From Sporosarcina sp. P13 (lineage in GTDB: Bacteria > Bacillota > Bacilli > Bacillales_A > Planococcaceae), in NCBI RefSeq assembly GCF_002743055.1, contig NZ_PDYM01000030.1, positions 1 to 39,699 on the forward strand: 39,699 nucleotides of DNA, read 5' to 3'. The notes under the pieces were generated by a model. It was given only the letters and a program-made list of their open reading frames with translations. It did no database searches and had not been told where the DNA came from. A program made the position numbers and the translations under genes. This document shows positions 10,088-18,713 of the stretch, in pieces; positions within the stretch are counted from its first letter, which is position 1, and each line of letters begins with the position of its first letter.

Positions 10088-10121
10088 CAACGAAAGGACA
10101 TACCAAAGGTATCTTTCGTTG
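10088..10121 (+). other. Hairpin ending one base before the spoIVB ribosome site
   Basis: CAACGAAA (10088-10095) pairs with TTTCGTTG (10114-10121), with further inner pairing of ATACC to GGTAT around a 3-base loop. The ribosome site GGAGGTGA (10123-10130) follows almost at once. This could modulate spoIVB translation or stabilise the message; there is no T-run. Confidence 0.6.
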
Positions 10122-10133
10122 AGGAGGTGAATC

Positions 10134-11090
10134 ATGGGATGGAATAGATCTTTTAAAACGTTTTTTGGTCTTCTTTTGATGCTCTGCCTTGTGCCTGTAA
10201 CTAGTTACGCCCAAGAGGAATCCCTTATTCCGATGGGACACTCCATTGGAATTCAAATGGATTTAAGCGGTATTTACGTTACGAGTGATGTTGTGGTGGA
10301 TCAACATCCATTGTTGAAAAAAGGTGACATCATTCAAGAACTGAATGGCGTGGAAACGAAGCAACTCGTCCATTTCGAACGTGCCATGCAAAAAAATATG
10401 CCCGCTACGATGACTCTCGACATTTTGCGTAATGGAGAAGAGAAAACGCTCCAGGCAGATTCGTCACTCATTAAGCGCGTCACACCGTTCTTGAAAGATC
10501 GCACAGAAGGTACGGGCACATTAACATATGTGGACCCGAAATCGGGTACGTACGGTGCGTTGGGTCACCAAATAATCGACAGTACCCTAGAGTCTGCTCC
10601 TTCATTTGAAAAAGGTGCCATTTATTTATCGGAGATTAGTCAAATTAAGAAAAGTTCTCCGGGGTTTCCAGGGTATAAAATTTCCTCGATTATTGATCAA
10701 AATAAGTTGCTTGGAACGATTAAGATCAATAACGTCTACGGTATTTTCGGAAGTTGGACAGACGCTTATAGCAAAGTGTTAGCTGAACCGCTGGAAATTA
10801 TGCATCCGTTTGAGTTGAAGATTGGTCCTGCAGAAATTTATACGACAGTTCAAGGGTCGAATGTGGAAAAGTTTTCAATCAAAATTACGAAGGTTGAAGA
10901 AGAACAATTCCAAATCCTATTGACCGATCCAAAATTACTGAAGAAAACGGGCGGAATATTACAAGGGATGAGCGGAAGTCCGGTGATCCAGAACGGCAAG
11001 TTTGTCGGTGCGATTACGCATATGTTTGTGGACGAACCGGAAAAAGGGGCCGCGCTTTTTCTTAAGACGATGCGAATGCATGCGAAGTGA
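10134..11090 (+). CDS. spoIVB: SpoIVB serine peptidase (S55), short form
   Basis: SpoIVB is secreted from the forespore into the intermembrane space, where it cuts SpoIVFA and so triggers processing of pro-sigma-K. The 318 residues show a signal peptide or anchor (about 8-26), a PDZ domain (about 32-108) and the S55 peptidase domain. Likely catalytic residues by match to B. subtilis are His145 (GALGHQI), Asp265 (LLTDPKLL) and Ser280 in GMSGSP. B. subtilis SpoIVB is over 420 residues; the region between signal and PDZ is missing here, so this is a compact version. ATG 10134 follows a very strong ribosome site. The gene sits between recN and spo0A as expected. Confidence 0.94.
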   Translation: MGWNRSFKTFFGLLLMLCLVPVTSYAQEESLIPMGHSIGIQMDLSGIYVTSDVVVDQHPLLKKGDIIQELNGVETKQLVHFERAMQKNMPATMTLDILRNGEEKTLQADSSLIKRVTPFLKDRTEGTGTLTYVDPKSGTYGALGHQIIDSTLESAPSFEKGAIYLSEISQIKKSSPGFPGYKISSIIDQNKLLGTIKINNVYGIFGSWTDAYSKVLAEPLEIMHPFELKIGPAEIYTTVQGSNVEKFSIKITKVEEEQFQILLTDPKLLKKTGGILQGMSGSPVIQNGKFVGAITHMFVDEPEKGAALFLKTMRMHAK

Positions 11091-11091
11091 A

Positions 11092-11134
11092 AAAACGGTC
11101 TATGCAGATTTTCTGCGTAGACCGTTTTTTTTTT
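11092..11134 (+). terminator. Strong intrinsic terminator after spoIVB
   Basis: ACGGTCTA and GCAGA pair with TCTGC and TAGACCGT around a short T-rich loop, followed by a T-run of ten (11125-11134). Confidence 0.92.
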
Positions 11135-11519
11135 GAATTCAAATGAGTGAAGAGAATACCGTTACACTGCGTTTCATTGGTGTTTTCTTCTGAAGATAAA
11201 ATTGTGAAGTAATTTTATGCTACATGATCCATGCAGTGAAATCTAAAACTACTTACTATATGTCCAATCCGCTCTCTTTTTGTTATGATAAATTAAATAG
11301 ATTGATAATTTTATCTTGACAAATCGTTTCTTTCTATTTCATTCAAGCGAACAATATAGAAAAAAGTCGAAAAACATAGAAAGTGTCGGTCATAAGTATC
11401 AATTTGCATAAACTATTAAGTAAAACTAGAAATTACAAAATATTTCACTTACGATATTAAGAGACGCACACCGTACGGCGGGAGCATTATGCCGACTTTA
11501 TATCAGGGGGAATGGGTAA
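11135..11519 (+). promoter_or_regulatory. spo0A upstream region with 0A-box-like sites
   Basis: A 385-base AT-rich gap without a gene. Two sequences each one base off the 0A box TGTCGAA lie close together: AGTCGAA at 11365-11371 and TGTCGG(T) at 11384-11390. TTGACA is present at about 11317 but lacks a good -10 at standard spacing. TTGCAT at about 11404 followed 17 bases later by TAGAAA is another weak promoter option. In B. subtilis spo0A has sigma-A and sigma-H promoters and 0A boxes; I cannot assign a sigma-H promoter with confidence. Confidence 0.35.
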
Positions 11520-12314
11520 ATGGAAAATGTGAAAATTGCAATAGCTGATGATAATAAAGAACTTGTTAAAACGATGATGTCTTATTTTGAAAAACATCCA
11601 CAGGTAGAAGTGATTTGGACAGCGAATAATGGGCAGATTTGTTTGTCGATGCTTGAACAAGAACGTCCTGACATTCTGTTATTGGATATTATTATGCCGC
11701 ATTTGGATGGCATTGGGGTGCTCGAAACGTTAAATGAAACGAATAAAATGGGTGACATGCAAATTATGATGCTGACAGCGTTTGGACAAGAAACGGTAAT
11801 GTCTCAAGCGGCAGGATTAGGTGCTTCCTACTTCATGTTGAAGCCGTTTGAACCGGATCGCTTGATTAGCCATATCTTTAAAATTGCTGGCAGACCAAAG
11901 ACCAATACGCAGTCATTTGTCGTTCAGGAGTCGCAAGAACCTACGGGAGTCGTGACTCAAAAAGTGTTGGATACAGCGATTACGTCGATGATTAAGGAAA
12001 TCGGGGTTCCTGCACATATTAAAGGTTACGCATTTTTGCGCGAAGGGATTACGATGGTGTATAACGATGTAGACCTGTTAGGATCAGTGACAAAAATTCT
12101 CTATCCAGATATCGCAAAAAAGTATAATACGACACCTTCTCGTGTGGAGCGAGCAATTCGACATGCGATTGAAGTGGCGTGGAATCGTGGAAATTATGAT
12201 TTAATATCGAAAACTTTCGGTTACACAGTGCATCATTTGAAGAGTAAGCCGACAAACAGTGAATTCATCGCGATGATTGCAGATAAAATCCGTTTAGAAC
12301 ATATGGTGAGCTAA
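11520..12314 (+). CDS. spo0A: Sporulation master regulator Spo0A
   Basis: Response regulator at the end of the sporulation phosphorelay. The 264 residues comprise a receiver domain (1-120) with acidic pocket Asp10-Asp11, phosphoacceptor Asp56 (LLLDIIMP), Thr86 and Lys108, a linker, and the C-terminal DNA-binding domain (about 145-260), with the recognition region [20 protein letters not shown] (here [16 protein letters not shown]) and the [12 protein letters not shown] end. ATG 11520 follows AGGGGG nine bases upstream. It is transcribed alone: a terminator precedes it and another follows. Confidence 0.98.
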   Translation: MENVKIAIADDNKELVKTMMSYFEKHPQVEVIWTANNGQICLSMLEQERPDILLLDIIMPHLDGIGVLETLNETNKMGDMQIMMLTAFGQETVMSQAAGLGASYFMLKPFEPDRLISHIFKIAGRPKTNTQSFVVQESQEPTGVVTQKVLDTAITSMIKEIGVPAHIKGYAFLREGITMVYNDVDLLGSVTKILYPDIAKKYNTTPSRVERAIRHAIEVAWNRGNYDLISKTFGYTVHHLKSKPTNSEFIAMIADKIRLEHMVS

Positions 12315-12352
12315 AACGGTTTGGTTAATTTTTACAGACAATGGATTGCGCG

Positions 12353-12388
12353 AAAAGCCAGCGAATGATTAAAGTCGTTGGTTTTTTT
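12353..12388 (+). terminator. Intrinsic terminator after spo0A
   Basis: CCAGCGA (12358-12364) pairs with TCGTTGG (12375-12381), including one G-T pair, extended by A/T pairs outside, and is followed by seven T residues (12382-12388). Confidence 0.8.
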
Positions 12389-12415
12389 CGTCCCTTTAGG
12401 GGATGAAAGAAATAG

Positions 12416-12550
12416 ATTCCTGCAAAAGAAGCCGATGTCTTCGAAGCATTGTTATCGATTGTATGTGCATATGCTAGTAACACACACGAACGACTATGCG
12501 GATTTGAAAAAAATCGAGCTGACATGAGAAAAAATGGAACAAGCAAAAGC
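12416..12550 (+). pseudogene. 45-codon open frame without a start, possible gene remnant
   Basis: The 322-base gap between spo0A and the next gene holds a frame of 45 sense codons (IPAKEADVFEALLSIVCAYA, then SNTHERLCGFEKNR and a basic tail) bounded by stops, with no ATG, GTG or TTG near its beginning. It reads like the C-terminal piece of a small protein, but I recognise no family. It may be chance. Nothing else is visible in the gap apart from the spo0A terminator and a small TCCC/GGGA hairpin at about 12391-12404. Confidence 0.2.
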
Positions 12551-12636
12551 TAGTCTTTCAGCTGATGGTAAAATGAATAATATGGTAAACTATCCGCCTA
12601 ATGGTATGTTTGAAATAACAAGTGAAGGAGTATTGA

Positions 12637-13347
12637 ATGTCTGACAATCAAGTGTTTGCGCATCGAGGCGCATCCGGTAGTCACGTTGAAAATACGATGA
12701 GCGCTTTTAAGGCTGCGGTCAAAAAAGGTGCAGATGGTATTGAACTGGATGTACAACAGACGAAAGATGGAGAATTGTTCGTGATACACGACGATAATAT
12801 GCTTCGGCTAACTGGTGTAGATCAACAGATTGATCAATTGACGGCAACAGAACTACAGCGCATGAAAGTAGGAAATAGCAGATCACGATGGATTTACGGG
12901 CATTCTATCCCTCTTTTATTTGATGTGGTTGCTTTCTGCACGGAGCATAATCTAGCGTTGAATATCGAGCTCAAGGAAACAGTCTATGGACAGCCAGAAG
13001 TTATCCAGCGAATTTTGGATTACGTCGATGGTATGGAGAATGTGCACCTGTCTTCTTTTGACTACGAAACGATGCAATTGGTTAGAGAAGAAAGCGAAGC
13101 GATGGAAACAGCTTTGTTAGTGAAGAAAAAAACAGTCGATTGGGCGGATTTGTCTAGGTACGACGTGGATGCTTTGCATTTTCACAAACGTTTGTGGATA
13201 GAGCCTTACAAGACAGCGTTAATAGAAAGCGGCAAGACGTTGCGCATGTACGGGGTCACAGGGAAAGAACCGTTCTTGTCCAACACGCCCGAAGTCACCG
13301 GCTGGATCACCGACTACCCAAAGCGTCTGCGTAGGAAGTTAAAATAA
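12637..13347 (+). CDS. Glycerophosphodiester phosphodiesterase family protein (YqiK-like)
   Basis: GDPD-fold enzyme expected to hydrolyse glycerophosphodiesters to glycerol 3-phosphate and an alcohol. 236 residues with the family signature: His9-Arg10 (AHRGASG), Glu18-Asn19-Thr20, Glu36 and Asp38 (IELDVQ), His51-Asp52 (VIHDD), then NIELK and a C-terminal WITDYP motif. No signal peptide, so a cytosolic enzyme. B. subtilis also has a GDPD gene (yqiK) just downstream of spo0A, so the position is conserved. Ribosome site GAAGGAG lies eight bases before ATG 12637. The natural substrate cannot be read from the sequence. Confidence 0.9.
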   Translation: MSDNQVFAHRGASGSHVENTMSAFKAAVKKGADGIELDVQQTKDGELFVIHDDNMLRLTGVDQQIDQLTATELQRMKVGNSRSRWIYGHSIPLLFDVVAFCTEHNLALNIELKETVYGQPEVIQRILDYVDGMENVHLSSFDYETMQLVREESEAMETALLVKKKTVDWADLSRYDVDALHFHKRLWIEPYKTALIESGKTLRMYGVTGKEPFLSNTPEVTGWITDYPKRLRRKLK

Positions 13348-13394
13348 GGAACTGAAGTAGTTGCTTAGTAAATTGTCCGAGATTTAGGGCGGAA

Positions 13395-13555
13395 ATGTGC
13401 TTCCAACGCTCCGCTTATGTTCGCAAAAGCCGTACTTCGCAACGGCTCTCTCTTCAGAGGTGGTCGCTTGTCCTATAGGCGTGGCTTGCGCCAAGAGAAA
13501 AGAAGTACCCCGAACGCGTCCGCCTGGAGCGCAGCGAAACGGTATAATTACACAC
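13395..13555. repeat. GC-rich structured intergenic segment, probable dispersed repeat
   Basis: This stretch is more GC-rich than its surroundings. It contains CGCTCC (13407-13412) that can pair with GGAGCG (13526-13531), and a local hairpin AGCCGT/ACGGCT at 13428-13447. Style and composition recall the dispersed repeats common in this bacterial group. Open frames across it in two phases look non-coding. Only one copy is in the window, so repeat status is an inference. Confidence 0.35.
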
Positions 13556-13579
13556 GCCCGTTCATTTATTCGAAAGCAG

Positions 13580-13614
13580 AAAAAGGATCAAGGAATGAAA
13601 ATCCTTGATCCTTT
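13580..13614 (-). terminator. Terminator of the DUF2627 gene
   Basis: A 13-bp perfect stem: AAAGGATCAAGGA (13582-13594) with its complement at 13602-13614. On the minus strand it ends in a run of five T residues and overlaps the stop codon of the DUF2627 gene. It may also stop reading from the GDPD gene on the plus strand. Confidence 0.8.
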
Positions 13615-13855
13615 ACTTTATATCCTTTTTAAACCGTTCAGCCGCCCGACCGCTTCTTCGGTCACGTCGCAACAAGAAACCTGCGAAAAATCCTAAACCG
13701 GCTACGAATAATAGTAAACCGCCTAAGAATTGTAGCCAAATAAACGGAAATGGCTGAAACAAATGTCCGAATAAAGAATCACGCATTAATTTTATACCGA
13801 GAGCCGCTGCAATTCCCGGAATTAATAGTACAATAAACGCAGCAAGACGCGCCAT
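13613..13855 (-). CDS. DUF2627 small membrane protein (YqzF-like)
   Basis: An 80-residue protein with two clear hydrophobic segments (about 3-22 and 40-63) and a basic C-terminal tail (LLRRDRRSGRAAERFKKDIK), which suggests an inner-membrane protein with its tail in the cytosol. It matches the DUF2627/YqzF family, found next to the bkd genes in B. subtilis; function unknown. An in-frame TTG at 13864 has no room for a ribosome site, whereas ATG 13855 lies nine bases after AAGGGG, so I start there. It is divergent from bcd. Confidence 0.85.
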   Translation of the reverse strand: MARLAAFIVLLIPGIAAALGIKLMRDSLFGHLFQPFPFIWLQFLGGLLLFVAGLGFFAGFLLRRDRRSGRAAERFKKDIK

Positions 13856-13900
13856 TACATTCAACCCCTTATCGATTTAATTTTACAACGTCATGATAGA

Positions 13901-13929
13901 TTGTCAAGGGCTCCGCCATCATGTACGAT
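13901..13929 (+). promoter_or_regulatory. Sigma-A promoter candidate for the bcd-bkd operon
   Basis: TTGTCA at 13901-13906, a 17-base spacer and TACGAT at 13924-13929, about 135 bases before bcd. I searched the gap for a sigma-54 -24/-12 element, which drives the B. subtilis bkd operon, and found none with correct spacing. Confidence 0.4.
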
Positions 13930-13953
13930 ATAGATGGGCGTCATGCATTACAG

Positions 13954-13994
13954 GCTAGAAACGCAATGGAAAACTGTCAAAGTTGCAATCTAGC
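13954..13994 (+). other. Imperfect hairpin in the bcd leader
   Basis: GCTAGA (13954-13959) pairs with TCTAGC (13989-13994), with an inner GCAA/TTGC pairing. It lies in the leader of bcd. There are no T-box or riboswitch motifs. Significance is uncertain. Confidence 0.3.
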
Positions 13995-14064
13995 AAGAAG
14001 AAATTTAAAATTACATATAACGACTAATCTTTACCTAATCTTTTTAAAATTTGGAGGGGTACGA

Positions 14065-15159
14065 ATGGAATTATTTACGTATATGGAAGATCATGATTAT
14101 GAGCAGCTCGTCCTATGTTACGACAAGGCATCTGGCTTGAAAGCGGTTATCGCGATTCATGATACAACGCTTGGACCAGCTCTTGGTGGTACACGTATGT
14201 GGACGTATGCTAGTGAAGAGGCTGCGATTGAAGATGCATTGCGCCTTGCTAAAGGAATGACATATAAAAACGCAGCAGCCGGCTTAAACTTAGGTGGCGG
14301 GAAAACGGTTATTATCGGGGATCCAAAAACGGACAAGAACGATGAGTTATTCCGTGCACTCGGCCGTTATGTCGAGGGGTTAAACGGTCGTTATATTACA
14401 GCTGAAGACGTCGGTACAACAGAATTCGATATGGATTTGATTCATTTAGAGACAGACTACGTAACAGGTATCTCTTCTGGTAAAGGTACTTCTGGAAATC
14501 CATCACCAGTCACAGCACTTGGTATTTATAAAGGAATGAAAGCCGCTGCGAAAGAAGCATTTGGCGATGATTCGCTTACAGGTAAAACGGTTGCGGTACA
14601 AGGTGTCGGAAACGTCGCGTACACGCTATGTGAGTTCTTGCACGAAGAAGGCGCCCATCTAATCGTTACTGATATTAACGAAGAAGCGGTTCAACGTGCA
14701 GTCGATGCATTTGGTGCAATAGCTGTTGGGACAGATGAAATCTATTCACAAAAAGCAGATATCTTTGCTCCGTGTGCATTAGGTGCTGTCATCAATGACG
14801 AAACAATTCCACAATTACAGGTAAAAGTGGTCGCTGGATCCGCAAATAACCAATTAAAGAATCCTGAACACGGTGACCGTTTGCATGAAATGGGAATCGT
14901 CTACGCTCCAGATTACGTTATTAATTCAGGCGGCGTAATCAATGTAGCGGATGAACTCATAGGCTACAATAAAGAACGTGCATTAAAGCGTGTAGAAGGT
15001 ATTTACGATACGATTTTAAAAATCTTTGCAATCTCTAAACGTGACGGCATTCCATCCTACTTAGCGGCTGACCGTTTGGCAGAAGAGCGTATTGCACGAG
15101 TGAGTGCAACACGAAGCACGTTCTTACGTAAAGAAAAAAATATCTTATCCAACAAATAA
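14065..15159 (+). CDS. bcd: Leucine (branched-chain amino acid) dehydrogenase
   Basis: NAD-dependent oxidative deamination of leucine, valine and isoleucine to branched-chain 2-keto acids. From ATG 14065 the protein has 364 residues, the standard length; an upstream in-frame extension to 13921 is spurious because the ribosome site TTGGAGGGG lies just before 14065. Lys68 and catalytic Lys80 ([11 protein letters not shown]) are present, with the Rossmann motif [17 protein letters not shown] and the GSANNQL stretch. It feeds the BKD complex encoded next. Unlike the B. subtilis operon, no ptb precedes it and no buk follows it. Confidence 0.96.
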   Translation: MELFTYMEDHDYEQLVLCYDKASGLKAVIAIHDTTLGPALGGTRMWTYASEEAAIEDALRLAKGMTYKNAAAGLNLGGGKTVIIGDPKTDKNDELFRALGRYVEGLNGRYITAEDVGTTEFDMDLIHLETDYVTGISSGKGTSGNPSPVTALGIYKGMKAAAKEAFGDDSLTGKTVAVQGVGNVAYTLCEFLHEEGAHLIVTDINEEAVQRAVDAFGAIAVGTDEIYSQKADIFAPCALGAVINDETIPQLQVKVVAGSANNQLKNPEHGDRLHEMGIVYAPDYVINSGGVINVADELIGYNKERALKRVEGIYDTILKIFAISKRDGIPSYLAADRLAEERIARVSATRSTFLRKEKNILSNK

Positions 15160-15170
15160 TAATGACGGAT

Positions 15171-15217
15171 GCATACATAGTGGTAGGCGTACCCCGCCTA
15201 CCATTCCAATTGTATGC
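15171..15217 (+). other. Nested hairpin between bcd and lpdV
   Basis: A perfect 9-bp stem TGGTAGGCG (15181-15189) with CGCCTACCA (15195-15203) sits inside a second 7-bp stem GCATACA (15171-15177) with TGTATGC (15211-15217). There is no T-run. It could protect the 3' end of bcd message or serve as a processing site within the operon. Confidence 0.65.
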
Positions 15218-15270
15218 CCATATTTAGGAGCGGCGTGCAATGTAGCTGTTCTGCGGAAGGGGTTTATACG

Positions 15271-16695
15271 TTGAGTAAAGAATATGACTTGGTTATTTTA
15301 GGTGGCGGAACGGGCGGTTATGTTGCGGCTATTCGTGCTGCTCAACTCGGTTTGACAACAGCAATCGTAGAAAAGTCCAAACTAGGCGGCACATGCTTGC
15401 ATAACGGATGTATTCCAAGCAAAGCGATGCTAAAAAGTGCGGAAGTATTCCGTGTAACCCAACAACAAGCAGATGAATTCGGCGTAAAAACTGGCGAAGT
15501 CTCACTAGATTTTTCACAAGTTCAGAAAAGAAAACATAAAATAATTGAACAATTGCATGCGGGAATCGAAAGCTTGATGAAAAAAGGGAAAATTGATGTC
15601 TATCATGGAACAGGCAGAATATTAGGTGCTTCAATTTTTTCTCCAATGCCAGGCACCATTTCAGTGGAGATGGACAATGGTGACGAAAATGAAATCTTGA
15701 TCTTAAAAAACTTGATCATCGCAACGGGTTCGAAACCACGTACACTTCCAGGACTTGAAATTGATGAAGCGGATGTCATGACATCAGATGGGGCTTTAGT
15801 AATGAATGCGCTTCCATCTTCTATAACGATTATCGGCGCGGGTGTAATTGGTATCGAATGGGCTTCTATGCTGAATGATTTTGGCGTCAACGTGACGGTG
15901 CTTGATCGACTGGGTCATTTGTTACCTACTGAAGATCGTGATGTTGCCATCGCTATGCAAAAAGCGTTGGAAAAACGTGGTGTTACGTTTATTTTAGGAG
16001 CAGACATTCACACGGAGTCACTGCAAAAAACAGATTCTGTGACGATTACTTATACAGTAGACGGGGTCGAACAATCAATCACTAGCGAGAAGTTACTAGT
16101 CTCGGTTGGTCGTTCCGCAGTAATCGATGATATCGGTTTAGCGAATACAGAAATTCAAGTGGAAAATGGATTCATCCAGACAAACAAGACCTATCAGACG
16201 AAAGACAATCATATCTATGCGATAGGCGACGTAATTGGCGGTCTTCAACTTGCGCACGTTGCAGAACACGAAGGAATCTATGCGGTTGAACATATCGCAG
16301 GCATTAAACGTGAACCTATCGATTACGCTTTCGTACCTAGATGTGTCTATTCATTCCCAGAAACAGCCGCTGTAGGGTTAACGGAACAGCAAGCCGTAGA
16401 TCAAGGCTATGAAGTGAAGGTTGGGAAGTTCCCTTTCCAAGCCAATGGGAAGGCACTGGTGAACGGTCACGCAGATGGCTTCGTTAAAATTATTACAGAT
16501 CAGCAAACGGACGATATTCTCGGTGTTCATATGATGGGGGCACATGTTACAGATCTCATCTCTGAAGCGGGACTCGCGATGGTGTTGAATGCGATTCCAT
16601 GGGAAGTATCTTCCATGATTCATCCGCATCCTACATTATCAGAAGCGTTCGGTGAAGCGGCGTTGGCTGTAGAAGGGCTTGCCATTCACATGTAA
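15271..16695 (+). CDS. lpdV: Dihydrolipoyl dehydrogenase E3 of the BKD complex
   Basis: FAD enzyme that reoxidises the lipoyl arm of the E2 component with NAD. Starting at TTG 15271 gives 474 residues, equal to B. subtilis LpdV, and AAGGGG lies eight bases upstream; an in-frame ATG at 15214 adds a non-homologous extension. The FAD motif GGGTGGYVAAIRAAQLG, redox-active Cys42 and Cys47 (GGTCLHNGCIPSK), NAD-binding GAGVIGIEWASML, the AIGDVIGGLQLAHVA motif and the C-terminal HPHPTLSEA with the catalytic His are all visible. The stop overlaps the ribosome site of bkdAA. Confidence 0.96.
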   Translation: MSKEYDLVILGGGTGGYVAAIRAAQLGLTTAIVEKSKLGGTCLHNGCIPSKAMLKSAEVFRVTQQQADEFGVKTGEVSLDFSQVQKRKHKIIEQLHAGIESLMKKGKIDVYHGTGRILGASIFSPMPGTISVEMDNGDENEILILKNLIIATGSKPRTLPGLEIDEADVMTSDGALVMNALPSSITIIGAGVIGIEWASMLNDFGVNVTVLDRLGHLLPTEDRDVAIAMQKALEKRGVTFILGADIHTESLQKTDSVTITYTVDGVEQSITSEKLLVSVGRSAVIDDIGLANTEIQVENGFIQTNKTYQTKDNHIYAIGDVIGGLQLAHVAEHEGIYAVEHIAGIKREPIDYAFVPRCVYSFPETAAVGLTEQQAVDQGYEVKVGKFPFQANGKALVNGHADGFVKIITDQQTDDILGVHMMGAHVTDLISEAGLAMVLNAIPWEVSSMIHPHPTLSEAFGEAALAVEGLAIHM

Positions 16696-16708
16696 AGGAG
16701 GAAACGGT

Positions 16709-17713
16709 TTGAATAATCGACATATTGAAATGGGTTTGACAGATGAAGATGTATTACAAATATATGAAAAAATGTTGATGGCCCGTCGCTTAGATGAACG
16801 GATGTGGCTACTCAATCGTGCGGGTAAAATTCCGTTTGTTATTTCATGTCAAGGACAGGAAGCGGCGCAAGTAGGTGCGGCTTTTGCTTTGGATAATGAA
16901 AAGGACTGGATTGCGCCTTATTACCGAGATATGGGTATTGTTTTGCACTTTGGTATGACTCCAAAAGAATTGATGTTATCGGCTTTTGCAAAAGCGGAAG
17001 ATCCGAACTCGGGCGGACGTCAAATGCCAGGACATTTCGGGCAGCGAAAAAATCGTATTATCACAGGATCCTCTCCCGTGACGACACAATTACCACACGC
17101 AGTAGGTGTAGCGCTTGCTGCTAAAATGAATAAAGAAGATTTCATCACATTTGTGACACTTGGAGAAGGTTCTTCCAATCAAGGAGATTTCCATGAGGGA
17201 ATGAACTTTGCGGGTGTGCATAAATTGCCTACTGTTATTATGGTAGAAAACAATAAATACGCGATTTCCGTTCCAGTAGATAAACAATTGGCTTGTGAGC
17301 ATGTATCTGATCGTGCAGTGGGCTACGGAATGCCAGGCGTAACAGTAGACGGCACAGATCCACTGACGGTCTATGAAGCGGTGAAAAAAGCAGCTGACCG
17401 TGCAAGAAGCGGCGGGGGCCCTACATTAGTTGAAGCTGTCTGCTATCGTTTGACAGCGCACTCTTCTGATGATGATCAGCGTTTATATCGTGACGCGGAA
17501 GAATTGGAACAGGAAAAGAAGTTGGATCCATTATTGACTTTCATTCAGTACTTGCAAGAACAGGAAGTATTGACGGAAGAGATGCAGGATGAGATTGAAC
17601 AACGTGTGAAGCTTTTGGTCGATGAAGCAACGGAATATGCAGAATTGGCTCCTTATGCACGCCCTGAACATGCACTACGCTATGTTTATGATGAAGAAGG
17701 AGGCGACGCATAA
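16709..17713 (+). CDS. bkdAA: BKD E1 alpha subunit (2-oxoisovalerate dehydrogenase)
   Basis: Thiamine-diphosphate subunit that decarboxylates branched-chain 2-keto acids. TTG 16709 gives 334 residues and lies seven bases after AAAGGAGG; upstream in-frame codons run back into lpdV and are not used. The thiamine motif appears as GEGSSNQGDFHEGMNFAG followed by VENNKYAIS, and the phosphate-binding/regulatory loop region as VCYRLTAHSSDDD. The stop codon shares one base with the ATG of bkdAB (TAATG), so the two E1 subunits are made in step. Confidence 0.96.
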   Translation: MNNRHIEMGLTDEDVLQIYEKMLMARRLDERMWLLNRAGKIPFVISCQGQEAAQVGAAFALDNEKDWIAPYYRDMGIVLHFGMTPKELMLSAFAKAEDPNSGGRQMPGHFGQRKNRIITGSSPVTTQLPHAVGVALAAKMNKEDFITFVTLGEGSSNQGDFHEGMNFAGVHKLPTVIMVENNKYAISVPVDKQLACEHVSDRAVGYGMPGVTVDGTDPLTVYEAVKKAADRARSGGGPTLVEAVCYRLTAHSSDDDQRLYRDAEELEQEKKLDPLLTFIQYLQEQEVLTEEMQDEIEQRVKLLVDEATEYAELAPYARPEHALRYVYDEEGGDA

Positions 17714-18696
17714 TGGCCGTTCGTTCATTTATAGATGCCATCAATATGGCGATGAGAGAAGAAATGGAGCGCGACGATCAAGTATTCGTTTTAGGTGAAG
17801 ACGTAGGTCGTAAAGGCGGCGTATTTAAGGCGACGATTGGCTTATACGATCAGTTTGGTGAATACCGCGCGCTTGATACGCCACTTGCAGAATCAGCTAT
17901 TGCAGGAGTTGCAATCGGTGCTGCGATGTACGGTATGCGTCCGATTGCGGAGATGCAATTTGCGGATTTCATCATGCCGGCAGTGAACCAAATCGTTTCA
18001 GAGGCAGCGAAGATTCGTTATCGTTCCAATAATGATTGGTCTTGTCCGATCGTTATTCGTGCGCCTTTTGGTGGTGGCGTGCATGGTGCGCTTTATCATT
18101 CACAATCTGTTGAATCGATGTTCGCCTCTACACCTGGATTAAAAATTGTCATTCCGTCCACTCCTTATGACGCAAAAGGGTTACTAAAAGCCGCTGTGCG
18201 TGATGCAGACCCTGTGTTGTTCTTCGAGCATAAGCGTGCTTACCGTTTGATCAAAGGTGAAGTGCCTGACGATGATTATGTATTGCCAATCGGTAAAGCG
18301 GACTGTAAGCGTGAAGGCGATGACTTGACGATCATAACTTATGGTCTTTGTGTTCATTTCGCATTGCAAGCAGCGGAACGACTCGCGGAAGACGGTATTT
18401 CCGCTCACATTTTAGATTTACGTACAGTGTATCCACTAGATAAAGAAGCGATTATTGAAGCGGCTTCCAAAACAGGCAAGGTGCTTTTAGTGACAGAAGA
18501 TAATTTAGAGGGCAGTATTATGAGTGAAGTGTCTGCGATCATCGCGGAGAACTGCTTATTTGAATTAGATGCACCCATCAAACGTCTAGCGGCGCCTGAT
18601 GTACCTGCTATGCCGTATGCTCCTTCGATGGAAAAATTCTTTATGATGAATCCTGACAAGGTCGAAAAAGCGGCAAGGGATTTAGCAGAGTTTTAG
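17713..18696 (+). CDS. bkdAB: BKD E1 beta subunit
   Basis: Partner of BkdAA in the alpha2-beta2 E1 enzyme. 327 residues with the transketolase-like pyrimidine domain (FVLGEDVGRKGGVFKAT, DTPLAESAIAGVAIGAAM, EMQFADFIMPAVNQIVSEA), the HSQSVESMFASTPGLKIVIP block and the C-terminal transketolase domain (HILDLRTVYPLDKEAI). Start overlaps the bkdAA stop; the ribosome site AAGGAGG is inside bkdAA. Seventeen bases separate it from bkdB. Confidence 0.97.
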   Translation: MAVRSFIDAINMAMREEMERDDQVFVLGEDVGRKGGVFKATIGLYDQFGEYRALDTPLAESAIAGVAIGAAMYGMRPIAEMQFADFIMPAVNQIVSEAAKIRYRSNNDWSCPIVIRAPFGGGVHGALYHSQSVESMFASTPGLKIVIPSTPYDAKGLLKAAVRDADPVLFFEHKRAYRLIKGEVPDDDYVLPIGKADCKREGDDLTIITYGLCVHFALQAAERLAEDGISAHILDLRTVYPLDKEAIIEAASKTGKVLLVTEDNLEGSIMSEVSAIIAENCLFELDAPIKRLAAPDVPAMPYAPSMEKFFMMNPDKVEKAARDLAEF

Positions 18697-18713
18697 TCTA
18701 AGGAGGCAGAATA

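Noticed and set aside
13856..14064. Sigma-54 promoter for the bkd operon
   Set aside because: TGTCAAAG-TTGC and TGGAAAA sequences occur, but the GG-to-GC spacing is wrong in both.
13930..14064. T-box or other riboswitch in the bcd leader
   Set aside because: No T-box core motif, specifier stem or terminator pair could be seen; only a modest hairpin.
13921..14064. N-terminal extension of leucine dehydrogenase
   Set aside because: The extension is not homologous and a strong ribosome site precedes ATG 14065, which gives the standard 364 residues.
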